This document shows, piece after piece, positions 24,901 through 42,354 of a stretch of DNA of 64,000 nucleotides. The stretch's first letter is position 1; every line of letters begins with the position of its first letter. A program made the position numbers and the translations under genes. This DNA is from Lytechinus pictus (Eukaryota; Echinodermata; Echinoidea; Temnopleuroida; Toxopneustidae): contig NC_087256.1 of NCBI RefSeq assembly GCF_037042905.1, positions 30,716,501 to 30,780,500 on the forward strand, in the 5' to 3' direction. The notes beneath the pieces were generated by a model, which saw only the letters and a program-made list of their open reading frames with translations, ran no database searches and was not told the origin of the DNA.

Positions 24901-26361
24901 CTCAAGCAGGGGCTAAGGGATTGAATGAAGAGGGAAATGGTGTAGGCGTTGCTAAGAACAATAATCAGGATGAGGGGGATGAGCATGTTTTTAAGGTGTG
25001 TTTTAAAGGAATGTAAAGTGATTCAAGGGGGAATTTTCTTTTCAATAAAGTTCCATATTTGGGCACCTCGGTAGACAAAGCATCTTTTACCATAATTCGT
25101 CTTTGGATGCGTTAACCTTAATTGTGTTTTTCCAGATCTGGTATTACCATAATGATAAAGGCGCACCAACAAAACCGTTTCCAAACCAAGCGATTCTCTG
25201 GTATTATAAATTAGTTTAACTTAACAGTATGGTCGGTCTGGTTTGGTTCTACCAGTATGAATGTGGCATAATGAGAAGTATTTCCATAATTCAAGTTTGA
25301 GGCCATTGTAAATTAAATTAATTTTGATTCCCAGTTGAAAATTTTATTGACCTATCAACATTTTTACACCAACCTAAACATAACAATAAATTATTTCAAT
25401 CTGGACTGGACAAATCCAGATTTTGTCAAAATATTATGCCAAATTGTATTTTACTTAACAAATACGAGGATAATAATATCTTTTCCTTTTCAGACATATA
25501 AAAAAGAATGAAAAAACATTTTACAACACATCATTCATGTACAAAAAGTGACATTTTACATTTCAATCATTCACACTCAGTCAACTCATGAAGAATCACT
25601 CTAACAATTCACACTTGAAATTCAAACATCAAATAAATTGGGAAAGAATAGAGCAAAAGCGGTTAAAGATATACAATTTATTTCACAAAACAAATCGAGA
25701 GGTAGTACGAATCACCAAAAAGGGATAAGCTTATACCAGTAGGATACTCTACAATGTATGAAGTAATACAAATCAAGAAGGATAAGCTTATCCCTGTACA
25801 ATACTCTGTAATGTATGAGGCAATGCAAATCAAATGGGAGAAGCTTTTACCTGTATGACATGTCATGCCTTTACATGTCTTTATGAAAGGGACGAAATAA
25901 CGTGATATAGCTGCTGTGGATCAGGGGTGGCACGAGTCCTTTGTTTCTCAGTGCAATGTTTATGCTTTACCACGGAACAATGCAGGGGGGAATTCGATTA
26001 AACCAGCCTTATTGCGCGTAATCTTTTTTAAATATAATTTGAAGTACAAAACCCGGAATTGATTATCTATATTACCAAAATATGCAAAGATACAAATACA
26101 CCTTGTATGTTGGAAAGCGTGGAATAGGAGATAACAAAAGCCCACATGTGTATCCCTACCAGATAAGATATTGCGACGGTGATGATAAAGTATAGGTTTC
26201 TAAAAACGTACAATAGATTGAAATAAAATGGGTATTTCTTTTTTCTTTCTCCAGCCGACGAACTTCCTGAGAATAAAGAAGAAGATGAGGTCGCGGATGA
26301 CGTGTCCAAACGCCGAATGGAACTTATGCAGCAGATAACTGACCTCCTAGCTGAAGAATAA
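15907..26361 (+). CDS. Secreted precursor with four EGF-like repeats (EGIP/EGF2-like)
   Basis: Seven coding exons with GT/AG borders: 15907-15976, 18366-18407, 20359-20520, 21207-21395, 23253-23468, 24373-24588, 26255-26361. They total 1002 bp (333 residues), and every junction is phase 1. Residues 1-19 form a signal peptide ([19 protein letters not shown]), followed by an acidic/leucine-rich linker. Exons 3-6 each encode one EGF-like domain of the C-x6-C-x5-C-x(9-13)-C-x-C-x(11-12)-C type. Each is preceded by a helical linker ending in ARDT-like or TRDT-like residues. The first repeat has a shorter third loop and lacks the STFGR insert of the others. The last exon encodes an acidic tail ending LLAEE. 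Four EGF-like peptides in one secreted precursor is the known layout of sea-urchin exogastrula-inducing polypeptide/EGF2 precursors, whose peptides disturb gastrulation when added to embryos. The orthology is inferred from layout and motifs, not from a search. Confidence 0.78.
16464..16797. mobile_element. Fold-back element (TTTGTCGAAA family) in intron 1
   Basis: The inverted ends are TCGCATTTACTACGGA at about 16465-16480 and its complement TCCGTAGTAAATGCGA at about 16777-16792. Inner arms also pair (TTTTGTCGAAAGTTGG against CAACTTTCGACAAA). Relatives sharing the TTGTCGAAAA/AACAGCAGTTTCGTCCT core occur at about 19115-19450, 36000-36290 and 51665-51930. It is non-coding. Confidence 0.6.
16740..17190 (+). 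repeat. About 230-bp direct tandem duplication in intron 1
   Basis: Two copies start AAGGAATCGATGCATTG at about 16740 and 16970 and run to about 16969 and 17190. They differ at scattered sites (for example TCTCGCGATATCC against TCTCACGATATCC). The first copy overlaps the right end of the fold-back element at 16464-16797, so the duplication took in a transposon end plus flank. Confidence 0.8.
17262..18170. mobile_element. Fold-back MITE (GGCCCGTATTCTGA ends), interrupted
   Basis: The ends are GGCCCGTATTCTGA on the left and TTAAGAATACGGGCC on the right. An uninterrupted relative lies at 41424-41734 and shares GGTTTAAAGTTGTGGTTTAA. Compared with it, this copy carries an inserted element at 17284-17875. 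The element sits wholly inside intron 1 of the EGF gene. Confidence 0.75.
17284..17875. mobile_element. Nested TTAA-target element (AGGAGAATGAAAC ends)
   Basis: Inverted ends AGGAGAATGAAACCC and GAGTTTCATTCTCC are flanked on both sides by TTAA (17284-17287 and 17872-17875), inside the outer MITE. A second pair of long arms is present within (CAATGCGACCAAGATCT against AGATCTTGGTCGCATTG). TTAA duplication fits piggyBac- or Kolobok-type transposons. There is no transposase, so the copy is non-autonomous. A degenerate relative lies at about 18469-18730. Confidence 0.7.
18469..18730. mobile_element. Degenerate AGGAGAATGAAAC-type element
   Basis: It starts AAAGGAGAATGAAACC and closes near TTTCCTTCTCGTT, the same ends as the nested element at 17284-17875 but more decayed. 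It lies in intron 2 of the EGF gene, 62 bp after exon 2. Confidence 0.5.
19115..19450. mobile_element. Fold-back element (TTTGTCGAAA family) in intron 2
   Basis: It contains CTTGTCGAAAATCGGTGA, AACAGCAGTTTCGTCCT and, inverted, CGAATTTTCGACAA, as in the copies at 36000-36290 and 51665-51930. The ends are approximate; the right flank has GAAAGTGTCTGTGTAGTGG, matching the end words of the 16464-16797 copy. Confidence 0.55.
19826..20010 (+). mobile_element. tRNA-derived SINE fragment
   Basis: It begins GGAGCGTTGTGGCCCGGT (box A-like) and contains GTCGTGGGTACAAATCCC (degenerate box B), then AATGTGCTGCACTCAACCC and CCAGGTGAGGTGAATG. The same order, inverted, makes up 31031-31310, so this is a second copy of that SINE family. 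Confidence 0.6.
21955..22810 (+). mobile_element. LINE 3' fragment with RNase H end and zinc knuckle
   Basis: From about 21965 to 22456 one frame reads through [12 protein letters not shown], the C-terminal block of a retroelement RNase H. It then passes a [17 protein letters not shown] motif (C-x2-C-x6-H-x4-C), typical of I-like/Tad-like non-LTR retrotransposons, and stops at 22454-22456. The track for the first part is open but lacks an ATG because the copy is 5' truncated. A non-coding tail follows that includes a body shared with the 8241-8645 SINE (near 22500-22640) and ends in (AATC)n at about 22799-22811. It lies in intron 4 of the EGF gene. Confidence 0.75.
22816..22979. mobile_element. 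164-bp MITE with long terminal inverted repeats
   Basis: The left arm, ATACCTCGGTCACATTTG, then TCTACGGCGG and GGCGAGTCGAAAACAG, is mirrored on the right up to 22979. The central loop holds the AT-rich GAATAAAAATGAATAAAA. A TTA or TA duplication is possible at the ends. It is non-coding, in intron 4 of the EGF gene. Confidence 0.8.
23063..23250 (+). repeat. (CAT/CAC)n microsatellite abutting a splice acceptor
   Basis: About 170 bases of CAT/CAC/CGT triplets end at the acceptor of the fourth-repeat-but-one exon (exon begins 23253). It replaces most of the usual polypyrimidine tract; only TTACTCCTGCAG separates it from the exon. Both strands are open in several frames (poly-His, poly-Asp, poly-Met), which is compositional. 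Confidence 0.9.
23530..23870. repeat. Degenerate GGTCTA-based repeat in intron 5
   Basis: Short words of the form CATTTGGTCTA and GGTCTAATT recur about every 18-20 bases (23548-23600, 23715-23735) and then appear inverted (TTAGACCAAG, ATTAGATCAAA). It resembles the larger palindrome at 53400-53810. Confidence 0.5.
24610..25340 (-). mobile_element. Antisense LINE 3' end (CR1/L2-like)
   Basis: On the minus strand the decayed frame reads through [20 protein letters not shown] (25090-25030 region) and then [12 protein letters not shown], the same C-terminal pattern as the 14140 copy. A 3' UTR follows with TGTATGGACCCCTATGGAAAACAG and an AAATAA-rich tail at about 24625-24655. Stops interrupt the frame. 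It lies in intron 6 of the EGF gene, in opposite orientation. Confidence 0.7.
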
Positions 26362-26437
26362 ACCAAGTATAAAGAGACCAAAACTGTGATACCATTAGAA
26401 AATACTCTATGTTCCCTCTAATTTCCGCTCAGTCGTC

Positions 26438-26443
26438 ATTAAA
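26438..26443 (+). terminator. Probable polyadenylation signal of the EGF gene
   Basis: ATTAAA lies 77 bp after the stop codon. It is the common variant hexamer; no AATAAA is nearby except the one overlapping the stop codon itself. A GT-rich stretch (GGTGTGTTGT) follows at about 26454-26463. Confidence 0.45.
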
Positions 26444-26593
26444 AGAAAGAAGATGGTGTGTTGTAGGCTTCGTGTAGAGTCGGTGACCAATCAGAATTAC
26501 CTTCCAGTCAAATAACTTTCCAACTCCATATATCTAGAGAGTCAAACTTTTGTAATAGTTCCCCCGGATATTTCATAGATTCAGTTTGAACCC

Positions 26594-26758
26594 TGGGGGC
26601 CGTTTCATAAATATGTTCATAAGTTGAAAGCGACTGGTGATCCTTTCTTGTGGTAAACGATATTCACCATTATGTTCATTGGTGATTATTTAGCGCGTAA
26701 GAAAGGTTCACCGGTCGCTCTTCAATTCGCTCTTAACGAACAGCTTTATGAAACACCC
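26594..26758. mobile_element. Fold-back MITE (GGGCCGTTTCAT ends)
   Basis: The left end GGGGGCCGTTTCATAAA is mirrored by CTTTATGAAACACCC on the right. Inner arms pair as well (TGTTCATAAG against CTTAACGAACA). A relative with GGGACCGTTTCAT / ATGAAACGCTCCC lies at 38538-38676. It sits just after the 3' end of the EGF gene. Confidence 0.65.
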
Positions 26759-26759
26759 A

Positions 26760-27774
26760 CCAGGTATATCGTAATTTCAGCTGCTACACTCAATGATATG
26801 AAGTCGGTTGGTTCCCGGTTTACTGTTAAATTTGGTTAGCATTTGGTTTAGTGTAACTAGGTTGGTGCCGAAGATTTCGGAAATTCTATGATAATAACCA
26901 AACTCTAAATTACTCTGGCACCGTACCCTCATATGTGACCAGCTTTTTCAAACTAATCAAGTCAAATGAGCTTGTAATTCGTTTAATTTGATTTTTAAAA
27001 TCAGTTTCCCTGTTCAAAGGTATAAGTTTTAGCATTATTATTACCATTGATCATGTTAATTAATGTAAAGATAGTACCAAAGGTGAAATATCTATAGCCA
27101 CACTTACACTTACATAAAAAAGGCACAAATGTCTCATCTTCCATGAAAAAGTTACCCAGACTAAAACGTCGATATCACTGTTTTGAAAAATAGGTCATGG
27201 AAATAGGTTTATCCAATATAAGATTTATATAATATAATTGATATCATTATCGTAGTGGTTATTATTGTGATTTATTATCATTATTGTTAACATTTTTATA
27301 CATCTGATATCTTTATTTTCAAGCTGCAGAGAATTAATGTCTTCTTCCATGTTTGCGAATAAATGACATTTGCAATGGAAAGAATCGCGCCTTGTGAAAT
27401 TTCTTTGTACATTAATCTCTTCTTCATGATACAATTATGACATGTTCATGTGAGATTATAATACACAAATGAATTAATCTTGTGTAAATTTCAAATTGAC
27501 ACATGTTACCTGTCTACAACTTTTATAAACAAAATAAGTGAATGAATGTCAAGGAAAATTGGAAAACTCACATTTATTTATTTCATTTTTATTTAGTTTA
27601 CTGAAAATTTGTCCAGGGAATGTAAACTTTGGAAGAAGATCTCATAAAGAAAAACCTATCAAACAACACAACTATTGATGTTTAGGAAATCCTTGCGTAT
27701 TTCCGTAAACCCCGCGCATTTTGGTAAACGTTTGGAACGGAAATGTTTTATTTAAATTCTCGTGAACACACCCT
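26760..27774. other. Gene-free stretch
   Basis: No exon, RNA gene or clear repeat. Small trinucleotide tracts (ATT/TTA) occur near 27240-27290. Confidence 0.4.
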
Positions 27775-29010
27775 CGTGTGTAATATATCATTCTCGTCAC
27801 CACACCCTCGTGTAAGATATCATTCTCGTCACCACACCCTCGTGTAAGATATCATTCTCGTCACCACACCCTCGTGTAAGATATCATTCTCGTCACCACA
27901 CTCTCGTGTAAGATATCATTCTCGTCACCACACCCTCGAGTAAGATATCATTCTCCTCACCACACCCTCGTGTAAGATATCATTCTCGTCACCACAATCT
28001 CGTGTAAGATATCATTCTCATCACCACACCCTCGAGTATGATATCATTCTCCTCACCACACCCTCGTGTAAGATATCATTCTCGTCACCACACCCTCGTG
28101 TAAGATATCATTCTCATCACCACACTCTCGTGTAAGATATCATTCTCGTCACCACACCCTCGAGTAAGATATCATTCTCCTCACCACACCCTCGTGTAAG
28201 ATATCATTCTCGTCACCACACTCTCGTGTAAGATATCATTCTCCTCACCACACCCTCGTGTAAGATATCATTCTCGTCACCACACCCTCGTGTAAGATAT
28301 CATTCTCGTCACCACACCCTCGTGTAAGATATCATTCTCGTCACCACACTCTCGTGTAAGATATCATTCTCGTCACCACACCCTCGAGTAAGATATCATT
28401 CTCCTCACCACACCCTCGTGTAAGATATCATTCTCGTCACCACAATCTCGTGTAAGATATCATTCTCATCACCACACCCTCGAGTATGATATCATTCTCC
28501 TCACCACACCCTCGTGTAAGATATCATTCTCGTCACCACACCCTCGTGTAAGATATCATTCTCATCACCACACTCTCGTGTAAGATATCATTCTCGTCAC
28601 CACACCCTCGAGTAAGATATCATTCTCCTCACCACACCCTCGTGTAAGATATCATTCTCGTCACCACACTCTCGTGTAAGATATCATTCTCCTCACCACA
28701 CCCTCGAGTATGATATCATTCTCCTCACCACACCCTCGTGTAAGATATCATTCTCGTCACCACACCCTCGTGTAAGATATCATTCTCATCACCACAGCCT
28801 CGTGTAAGATATCATTCTCGTCACCACACTCTCGTGTAAGATATCATTCTCGTCACCACACCCTCGAGTAAGATATCATTCTCCTCACCACACCCTCGTG
28901 TAAGATATCATTCTCCTCACCACACCCTCGTGTAAGATATCATTCTCATCACCACAGCCTCGTGTAAGATATCATTCTCGTCACCACAATCTCGTGTAAG
29001 ATATCACCCC
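27775..29010 (+). repeat. 32-bp minisatellite
   Basis: About 38 tandem units of 32 bp built on TCGTCACCACACCCTCGTG followed by TAAGATATCATTC. Variants (CTCGAG, CTCCTCACC, ACAATCTCG, AGTATGATATC) recur in the same order with an offset of 448 bp (ACCACAATCT at 27991 and 28439), a 14-unit higher-order repeat. A 32-bp unit cannot keep a frame, and no long ORF exists. It lies between the converging 3' ends of the EGF gene and subtilase A. Its first 15 bases are identical to the core of the 33-bp array 20 kb away. Confidence 0.95.
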
Positions 29011-29230
29011 TCTAAACCATTACCATCTCAGCTGACAATTTGTTTAAATGAAACTCAATTTATTACAGTTGCAAAGGTGCTATATTAATCATAACATAAT
29101 ATCGACATTTAGGAAAATTCCACATAAATCTGAGTAGTATATATGCGTGTGGAAAGGCAAACCTTTTGAATAGAAGCTACTGCATTTGGGTCGGGATTGT
29201 TTTGCATGTTCGGGATAAGTGTATCATGCA

Positions 29231-29236
29231 TTTATT
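29231..29236 (-). terminator. Polyadenylation signal of subtilase A
   Basis: AATAAA on the minus strand, 77 bp beyond the stop codon at 29313-29315. Confidence 0.65.
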
Positions 29237-29312
29237 GTAGCATTTAAACATATCCAAACAGATACTGGTAGATAGTTGGTAAAATAATCTTACAAATGGG
29301 GTGGATCGGGTA

Positions 29313-36417
<7,105 letters not shown>

Positions 36418-36484
36418 CTTCAGGTGAAAAGAAAAGAAATTTATAAACATATGTATGTAAGCCATGATGGAAAGAACACACCGC

Positions 36485-37250
36485 CTTTACAGCTTGAGAG
36501 TTCACAGTGTGTAAGCTTAAAGTGGACTGTGTAAATATGTGATTCACAGTATTACAATATTCACGGTCATGGTGGCTCAGTGGTAGAGCGTCCGCCTCAT
36601 GAACGGGAGGCTCGTGAGTTCGACCCTCGGCCGAGTCATACTTATAAAAATGGGACCTTCTGCCTACTTGCTAGGCGCTCAGCATTTAGATTAGAGAAGG
36701 GTAACAATAACATAATTATTATGTTATGCAGGGCCCGCTGGTAGAGCAGATTCCTAACTGAAGTGGCTATACCCTGGGTAAATAAAACGTTATTATTATT
36801 ATTTATTATTTTTTGACGCTGTGGACACCTCGACAGTGTAATTTTTCACAGTATGCTCACATAATGGAATATGTAAAATTGCGATTAATACTTTTAAAAT
36901 GCTCAAATCTAACAGAGAGTTGAATATATTTTCTCCCTGTAGACTCCTCTACAATTCGAGGGTTCACATTATGGCCTATTTGAAGATGCGATCCGCACAG
37001 TTATATGTGAAAATTCACAGCGTGGTGAAGATATTTCTACACCGTGGACGCATCAACAGAGAGTGAGAGTTAGCATTGTGTTCACATACTGCATGGACCA
37101 TTTGAAGATGAGATTTACAGAGTTAAATGTGAAAGTTCACATTGTGAAGATATATTCATATAGGGGACACCTCTCCAATATGAGTGTTCACATTGTGTTC
37201 ACGTAATGTAGTACGTAAAAATGTGATTCATACTGTTAAAATTCTCATAT
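36485..37250 (-). repeat. Degenerate ~115-bp tandem repeat in the 5' UTR intron of subtilase A
   Basis: Words such as GTGTTCACAT, TTTGAAGATG, GTTAAATGTGAAA and GTGAAGATAT recur in the same order near 36970-37080 and 37080-37190. Partial units lie at 36500-36560 and 37195-37250. A SINE (36565-36808) splits the array. The units are too diverged to give an exact length. Confidence 0.6.
36565..36808 (+). mobile_element. tRNA-derived SINE
   Basis: Box A GGTGGCTCAGTGGTAGAGC and box B GTGAGTTCGACCC are clear (36571-36625). They are followed by a body with CTTGCTAGGCGCTCAGC and a tail of TTATTA repeats ending about 36808. It resembles a tRNA gene at its head, but the acceptor stem does not close and a SINE body follows directly. 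Confidence 0.8.
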
Positions 37251-37829
37251 TTTCTAGTGATAAGGATGATTTCTGTAGATCACTAGGTTTTTTCAGCAGT
37301 GATGTTCTAATTTTGTACTGCTTTAAAGATTTGCTGTCTAGTGAAAAAATATAATTAATTAATATTGATAGTACATTTTGACTATTATCAAATGGATTTA
37401 TAATTTGTTCAAAATTACTTCCAGCATAGATTGAAACATTTTTTTTGGAGGAGATACAAGAAAATGTTTTTTGTGAAACATATGCGTATGTGTGTAAATG
37501 ACAGGAATCACTTACAAGGAAAGCTTAACAACATTGGGTACTAAGTCATAATTAATAAAACCATGGCTGTTTTTTTTTCAAATTATTTTTTTAAATAAAT
37601 GTCGATTGATACATAAAATGTAAACTTGATAATTGTAAAAAGGAAAACAGATGAATAAGTATTTACCCTTTTTAATTAAAGGTTAGTATTACCCAACTCT
37701 ACAATGCATATATTTACTGCCTACACATGTAAAGTGAACCATATCAAGAAAATACAAATTTTACACATGAAAGAAACAAGACAGAAATAAAAAAAAGACC
37801 AGTATAAAATAATAATGAATTGTACTTAC

Positions 37830-37910
37830 TGTGACCTGGTAATGTCTACTTGCTTGTTCTGACTAAAACTGGAAGAGTGTACAAAATGGAAAGATATACC
37901 CCAATTTATA
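37830..37910 (-). promoter_or_regulatory. Promoter and non-coding first exon of subtilase A
   Basis: On the minus strand, TATAAA (37910-37905) is followed about 30 bp later by a likely start near 37880. A short exon ends at 37830 before GTAAGT. It contains GTTTTAGTCAG, matched by GTTTCAGTCAG in the corresponding exon of copy B, so this untranslated exon was duplicated with the gene. Confidence 0.65.
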
Positions 37911-38537
37911 CCAAATTTCTTCTTTCTATGCTGGAGACGTGCAAGATTGGTGCAACATAATTATATAACATATAATAACATACTAGAATCAACAAGAGAC
38001 TACCTTGAAACAAAGAGGATTAATTTCATAATATTCAAATTAGGAGTCGTTGACGTTTGTTATTATTTTAATCTGCCGGACCCACTGACCTGGCCAATGG
38101 AATCCATTGACCGAGATTGGTATAGAATAACAGATGTTAAGTTTTCACGAGGCTTGAGGTTATGGGGTTCAGGCTAATTGATTCACTATTTTTAGAAGTT
38201 TATTCCAGCTAAAGATTTAGATTGCATCATTTTCGATGAACGTCATATGAATGTCAACTAATTGGGCTTAAATTAACGATAAAAATTTGATTATTTATGA
38301 TTACAAAATTCCCTGTTATGTAAATGAATTGTATGAGACTGAATGTTTTTTGTATAATATTTGATGTTGTATTAAATCATTTCCAACAAATTTAATGAAA
38401 AAAAGTTAATTAAACGAACGACTGGATCACATGCACGTAGAATAACAACAACCCAAGGATAATATCCAATTTTCATAGATGTATGTTTATTATCACAATG
38501 AAAAACATTATCACAATGAAGTTTGTATGAAACATCT

Positions 38538-38676
38538 GGGGACCGTTTCATCAACATTTTTGTCTGACAAGTTGCCAGATCTGACATCTTTCCTTCATTA
38601 TGATTGGCTGAGAGACACTGTTGCTATAGTAACTGTCGGATAAAACGTCCGACAAGTCCATTCATGAAACGCTCCC
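38538..38676. mobile_element. Fold-back MITE (GGGACCGTTTCAT ends)
   Basis: Inverted ends GGGACCGTTTCAT and ATGAAACGCTCCC, with inner arms containing GTCTGACAAG / CGTCCGACAAG. Same family as 26594-26758. Confidence 0.6.
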
Positions 38677-40168
38677 TTGATCACCCCTAAAATTACCTGC
38701 ATAAAAGAGTGATGACTCATCCCCCTCCCCCTTCCCGCCTGGATTATTATATGCGTAGTACGAATGCAGAAGAAAACATTTAAAATTAAAAAATGATAAA
38801 ACGTTACCCCCTTCTTTCTTCTTCACTGTTGATTTCGTGTTGCGTTTGTGTGTGTGTGGGGGGGGGGGGGGCTGGCGGTTAAAATGTGATAATTTCTTGC
38901 GATCGGAATCTTCTTTTTCCGGTTGTTCATATTTTTTGCCAATTAAAGTAGAATAATATCTTATGAACCCACCCACCCCGTCGATGAAGTCCAGGACCCG
39001 CTACTGAATCAGACTGAAGTAAAATTTGTCACTACGAATCCAAACACGTAGCCATATCATCTTTCTTCATTATTTTTTCAGTCAGCCCTAAATAACAAAC
39101 ACATACACAACCAACAATATAAGAACCCTATCTCCTTACAAATCCAAGGAGGTCCATGCTTTTATCAAGATTGTTATTAGTATACTCCACCTCTCATAGA
39201 TTAATGTTCATCTTTTAATTTTGATTAATTTATATCAATTTGCATGTTTGAATGGAAAAGATGATAACGCATTGGATCTCAAGTCTTTAATTATGTTTAT
39301 TTTGGTTTGTACAGAGAAAGTACACAAAATATATGACTGGGGAAATCAACCATTTTCTTTGTGATCAAGTGTATTAATGTATTCTGATTAGCTAGTCTGA
39401 ACTAGTGGACAATCGCAATTATATCCGTATAAAATAATTATATGCATTTAGATGTTTGATATGCTCATTTATGCATTTCCATTTTATTTAATTTCAACTG
39501 ATTGTTGCCGTTTACGCACCAGATGCTCGGCTAGTGACTGTTTTTGTTTTGTTTCTATTTTTAATGTTGAGTGTTACGTATTAGCTCTCCAACTTAGGGG
39601 TTTAGTTTGTTTTTTTCTTGCCATGGAACATATTTGGGTCATTCTTGTATGGTGGGTAAATTGGCCAGTTACTATATAAGACTGGATTGCATAATGCCTC
39701 ATCCTTTGGCCCACCCCTCAACGCTTCGCGCGATTTTACCTTTTAAGAATAAAATACTAAGAAATTCTAAAATCAAAGAAATACGTTAGGAAAAATTTTG
39801 CTTTCATAATTTTTCTTCATGAAAACCTTGAAAAATTATTACAAAGACGACATCTGGAAAATGCAAGTAGTGTTTTTGTCGAATGAATTTGCATATTTTA
39901 TTCCTATTTAAGTTTTTGTATGGTAGAGAAAAGATGTGCGTGCCAAATTTTGGTGCGATCGCGCGAACGGCGGCCGGGATCAAAAGAAGGGCAGTAACCC
40001 CCCCCCCCCTTCCACTCCCCGTCTCCAATACATCTCAAATAGTCCAGTCGTTTTTGTTAGAGACTTTCGAAGCGGAATATCGGGAGGAGAGTTTCATGAA
40101 AAGACTTGACAGAGTAACATTCGATCATTTTTTGATCCTCCAGCCGGTTCCATAAAATTTCTCCGGTA
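38677..40168. other. Gene-free stretch
   Basis: No supported exon. It includes a GT/G run at 38848-38870 and a C run at 39999-40008. The short open frames show no domain. Confidence 0.4.
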
Positions 40169-40176
40169 CCCTATCA

Positions 40177-41200
40177 CAGGGGCGGATCCAGCTTCCGCCA
40201 ATAGGGGGGCCCGAATTTTTTTTCACCCATATTTTCCCCGATCGGCCGCTCAAAGTTGATTTTTGTTTGTTTCTTTGAAGGGGTTGTCCCAGTGGCGTAA
40301 TGAGCCAAAAATGTTGAGGGGGCTCGATACGGCATATATTTTTATTATTATTTTGACCTAGGACCTGGAAATTCTCGACCTAAGGACATTTTGTAATCAT
40401 ATGAAAATGATGACTATCTTCCTATTCATTTTCCTAAGCGCGATATGAAACTTGTCGATATTCCTCTCTGAAGGTACAGTTTAGTTATTAGGAATCAATG
40501 AAAATTTTATTATCATATTTATTAATGTAATAAGCCTAATGAATGAGTGAAATTTGTTGACATTGAGGCCTGAAAACTGGATATTTTAAGCACTTTTGTA
40601 ATCATGAATAGGATTCATGAGTTTTGTTGTTGTTGATAAACTGTCATAAAAGGGGGATTTTAACTAGTTTGTTATAGAATTAATATATAAAGGATCTTAT
40701 GGAATAAACAAAGGCAATAGGTAGGCCTACTTGGCAAATCAATTAATGCGAGTGCACAGCGCAAAAGGCTGCAAGTGATATTCACAACATAAAACGGACA
40801 TTTTACAGAGAACTTAAAAAAATCAATTTGTAAATCAAACAAAATAATGAAAGCTAGCTCGATGTCCGAGCTGAAATATGCTTTGTATATTGACTTCAAA
40901 ACTTGATATTTTAAGCTACATATCAGCCTATTGGGTAAGATGTGTATCTCATCGAACAGGCAATGCGAGCGCGAAGCGCGTGCGAAAATTTTATATAGTG
41001 ATATGAAATATTTTAAAAAATCATTTTCCAAGACTTCCCCTGACCTTATTTTATTCACTCGTCTCCCTCTGCTTAATTTTTTCTCCTTTCTTTCCCCTTC
41101 TTTTTCTTTGTTTTCTTTCTTTCCCTTTTTTTCATTTTTTGCTCCGCCAATAGGGGGGGGGGCGGGCCCCTCGGCCCCCCCCCCCCTGGATCCGCCTATG
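40177..41200. mobile_element. 1-kb non-autonomous hAT-like element
   Basis: The ends are CAGGGGCGGATCCAG on the left and CTGGATCCGCCTATG on the right, flanked by an exact 8-bp duplication CCCTATCA at 40169-40176 and 41201-41208. The ends match the 744-957 MITE. The 1,024-bp interior is AT-rich with a pyrimidine tract near 41060-41135 and has no transposase. Confidence 0.75.
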
Positions 41201-41423
41201 CCCTATCATAATCTTAACATAAAACCCCTATCACACCCCTAACCCTAAACCTACATCTTTAAAGCCCGGAACAATTGTCGCAGGAGCAAATCTCGTGTCA
41301 CCCTCCAAACAAGTGAAGTTGTTGGACATGTTGGATCTGAAAGCTCGTCGGGTGCCACGGTGGTGCGCATGTTGATGAAACGCTACCCGGGAAACACCGT
41401 GAATTGTCTGGGTAGTACCCTTT

Positions 41424-41734
41424 GGCCCGTATTCTGAGGTCGGGTTTAACTTAAACTCAGGTTTAAAGTTGTGGTTTAAGTATGGGAAGCCAAAAGTATC
41501 AAAATTTTTATTAAGTTGTATGTTTATTATGTTTACTGTGCTCTTTCCTGACTCATCGATGATGAAGACAGTCATCTATTTATACTTCCTAGACAATTAC
41601 GAAGATTTGAGAGCCAAATGAGCTGAAATATGATATCTCTACTGTTAGTTATTTATGTAACAATTGGCTATCAATACTTAAACCACAACTTTACAACCTG
41701 AGTTAAAGTGTAATCCGAGTTCAGAATACGGGCC
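41424..41734. mobile_element. Fold-back MITE (GGCCCGTATTCTGA family), intact
   Basis: 311 bp with ends GGCCCGTATTCTGA and TCAGAATACGGGCC. It shares GGTTTAAAGTTGTGGTTTAA with the interrupted relative at 17262-18170 and gives the uninterrupted version of that target region. Confidence 0.8.
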
Positions 41735-42354
41735 TATGAGATCATTGCAAATCCAAAGTTTAATCAGCATATTTTAGGTTCACTGACGTTCAGATATAGG
41801 ACTGGACTATTTGAGATGTATTAAAAACGGGGAGGGGGGGGGGTTAAAAATATCAAGACCGAGGGGGGAAAGGAAAAAAGGAAAGGATAGGGAAAGAAAA
41901 AGTGTGAAATATATAATTTTCTGAATATTATGTCAAATCTATCACAAAGTTATATTTTTGTATCTAAAAGGTCACAAAATTTGCTTCATACGACGTGTCT
42001 TGCACCCTCAAATTACGCCACTGGTTAGGCTAGAGTACTAGTCTCTTGGAAACCATTGTCTCTACCTACTATATTTGATATACCATGTACACTATTCGTA
42101 GATTTGTGGATTACATTAGTGCGTAAGTAATTTTGATTTTTTTTTCCGTCTCAAAATACACATTTCTGCTCAGTATTTATCATATGGGTTTCCTCTTTTC
42201 GTCCACGGCCCGTCTTGTAATACTATTAATCTCATATCACATTATACACGGCCCGATGAGAGAACAGTTCATATGAGCTGAAGTAGCCTCTCTGGAGTAA
42301 ACAATGAGTTGATATTCAATTATATTACATGACCTATATAGATACTTATGCGCG

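Noticed and set aside
27775-29010. CRISPR-like array
   Set aside because: Units abut directly with no unique spacers and the genome is eukaryotic; it is a minisatellite.
36571-36640. Functional tRNA gene
   Set aside because: Boxes A and B are good, but the acceptor stem does not close and a SINE body with a TTATTA tail follows.
40289-42022. Possible 1.7-kb element with CCAGTGGCGTAAT and ATTACGCCACTGG ends
   Set aside because: It would overlap, not nest with, the well-defined element at 40177-41200 (8-bp duplication). The two words are more likely separate decayed ends of a common repeat.
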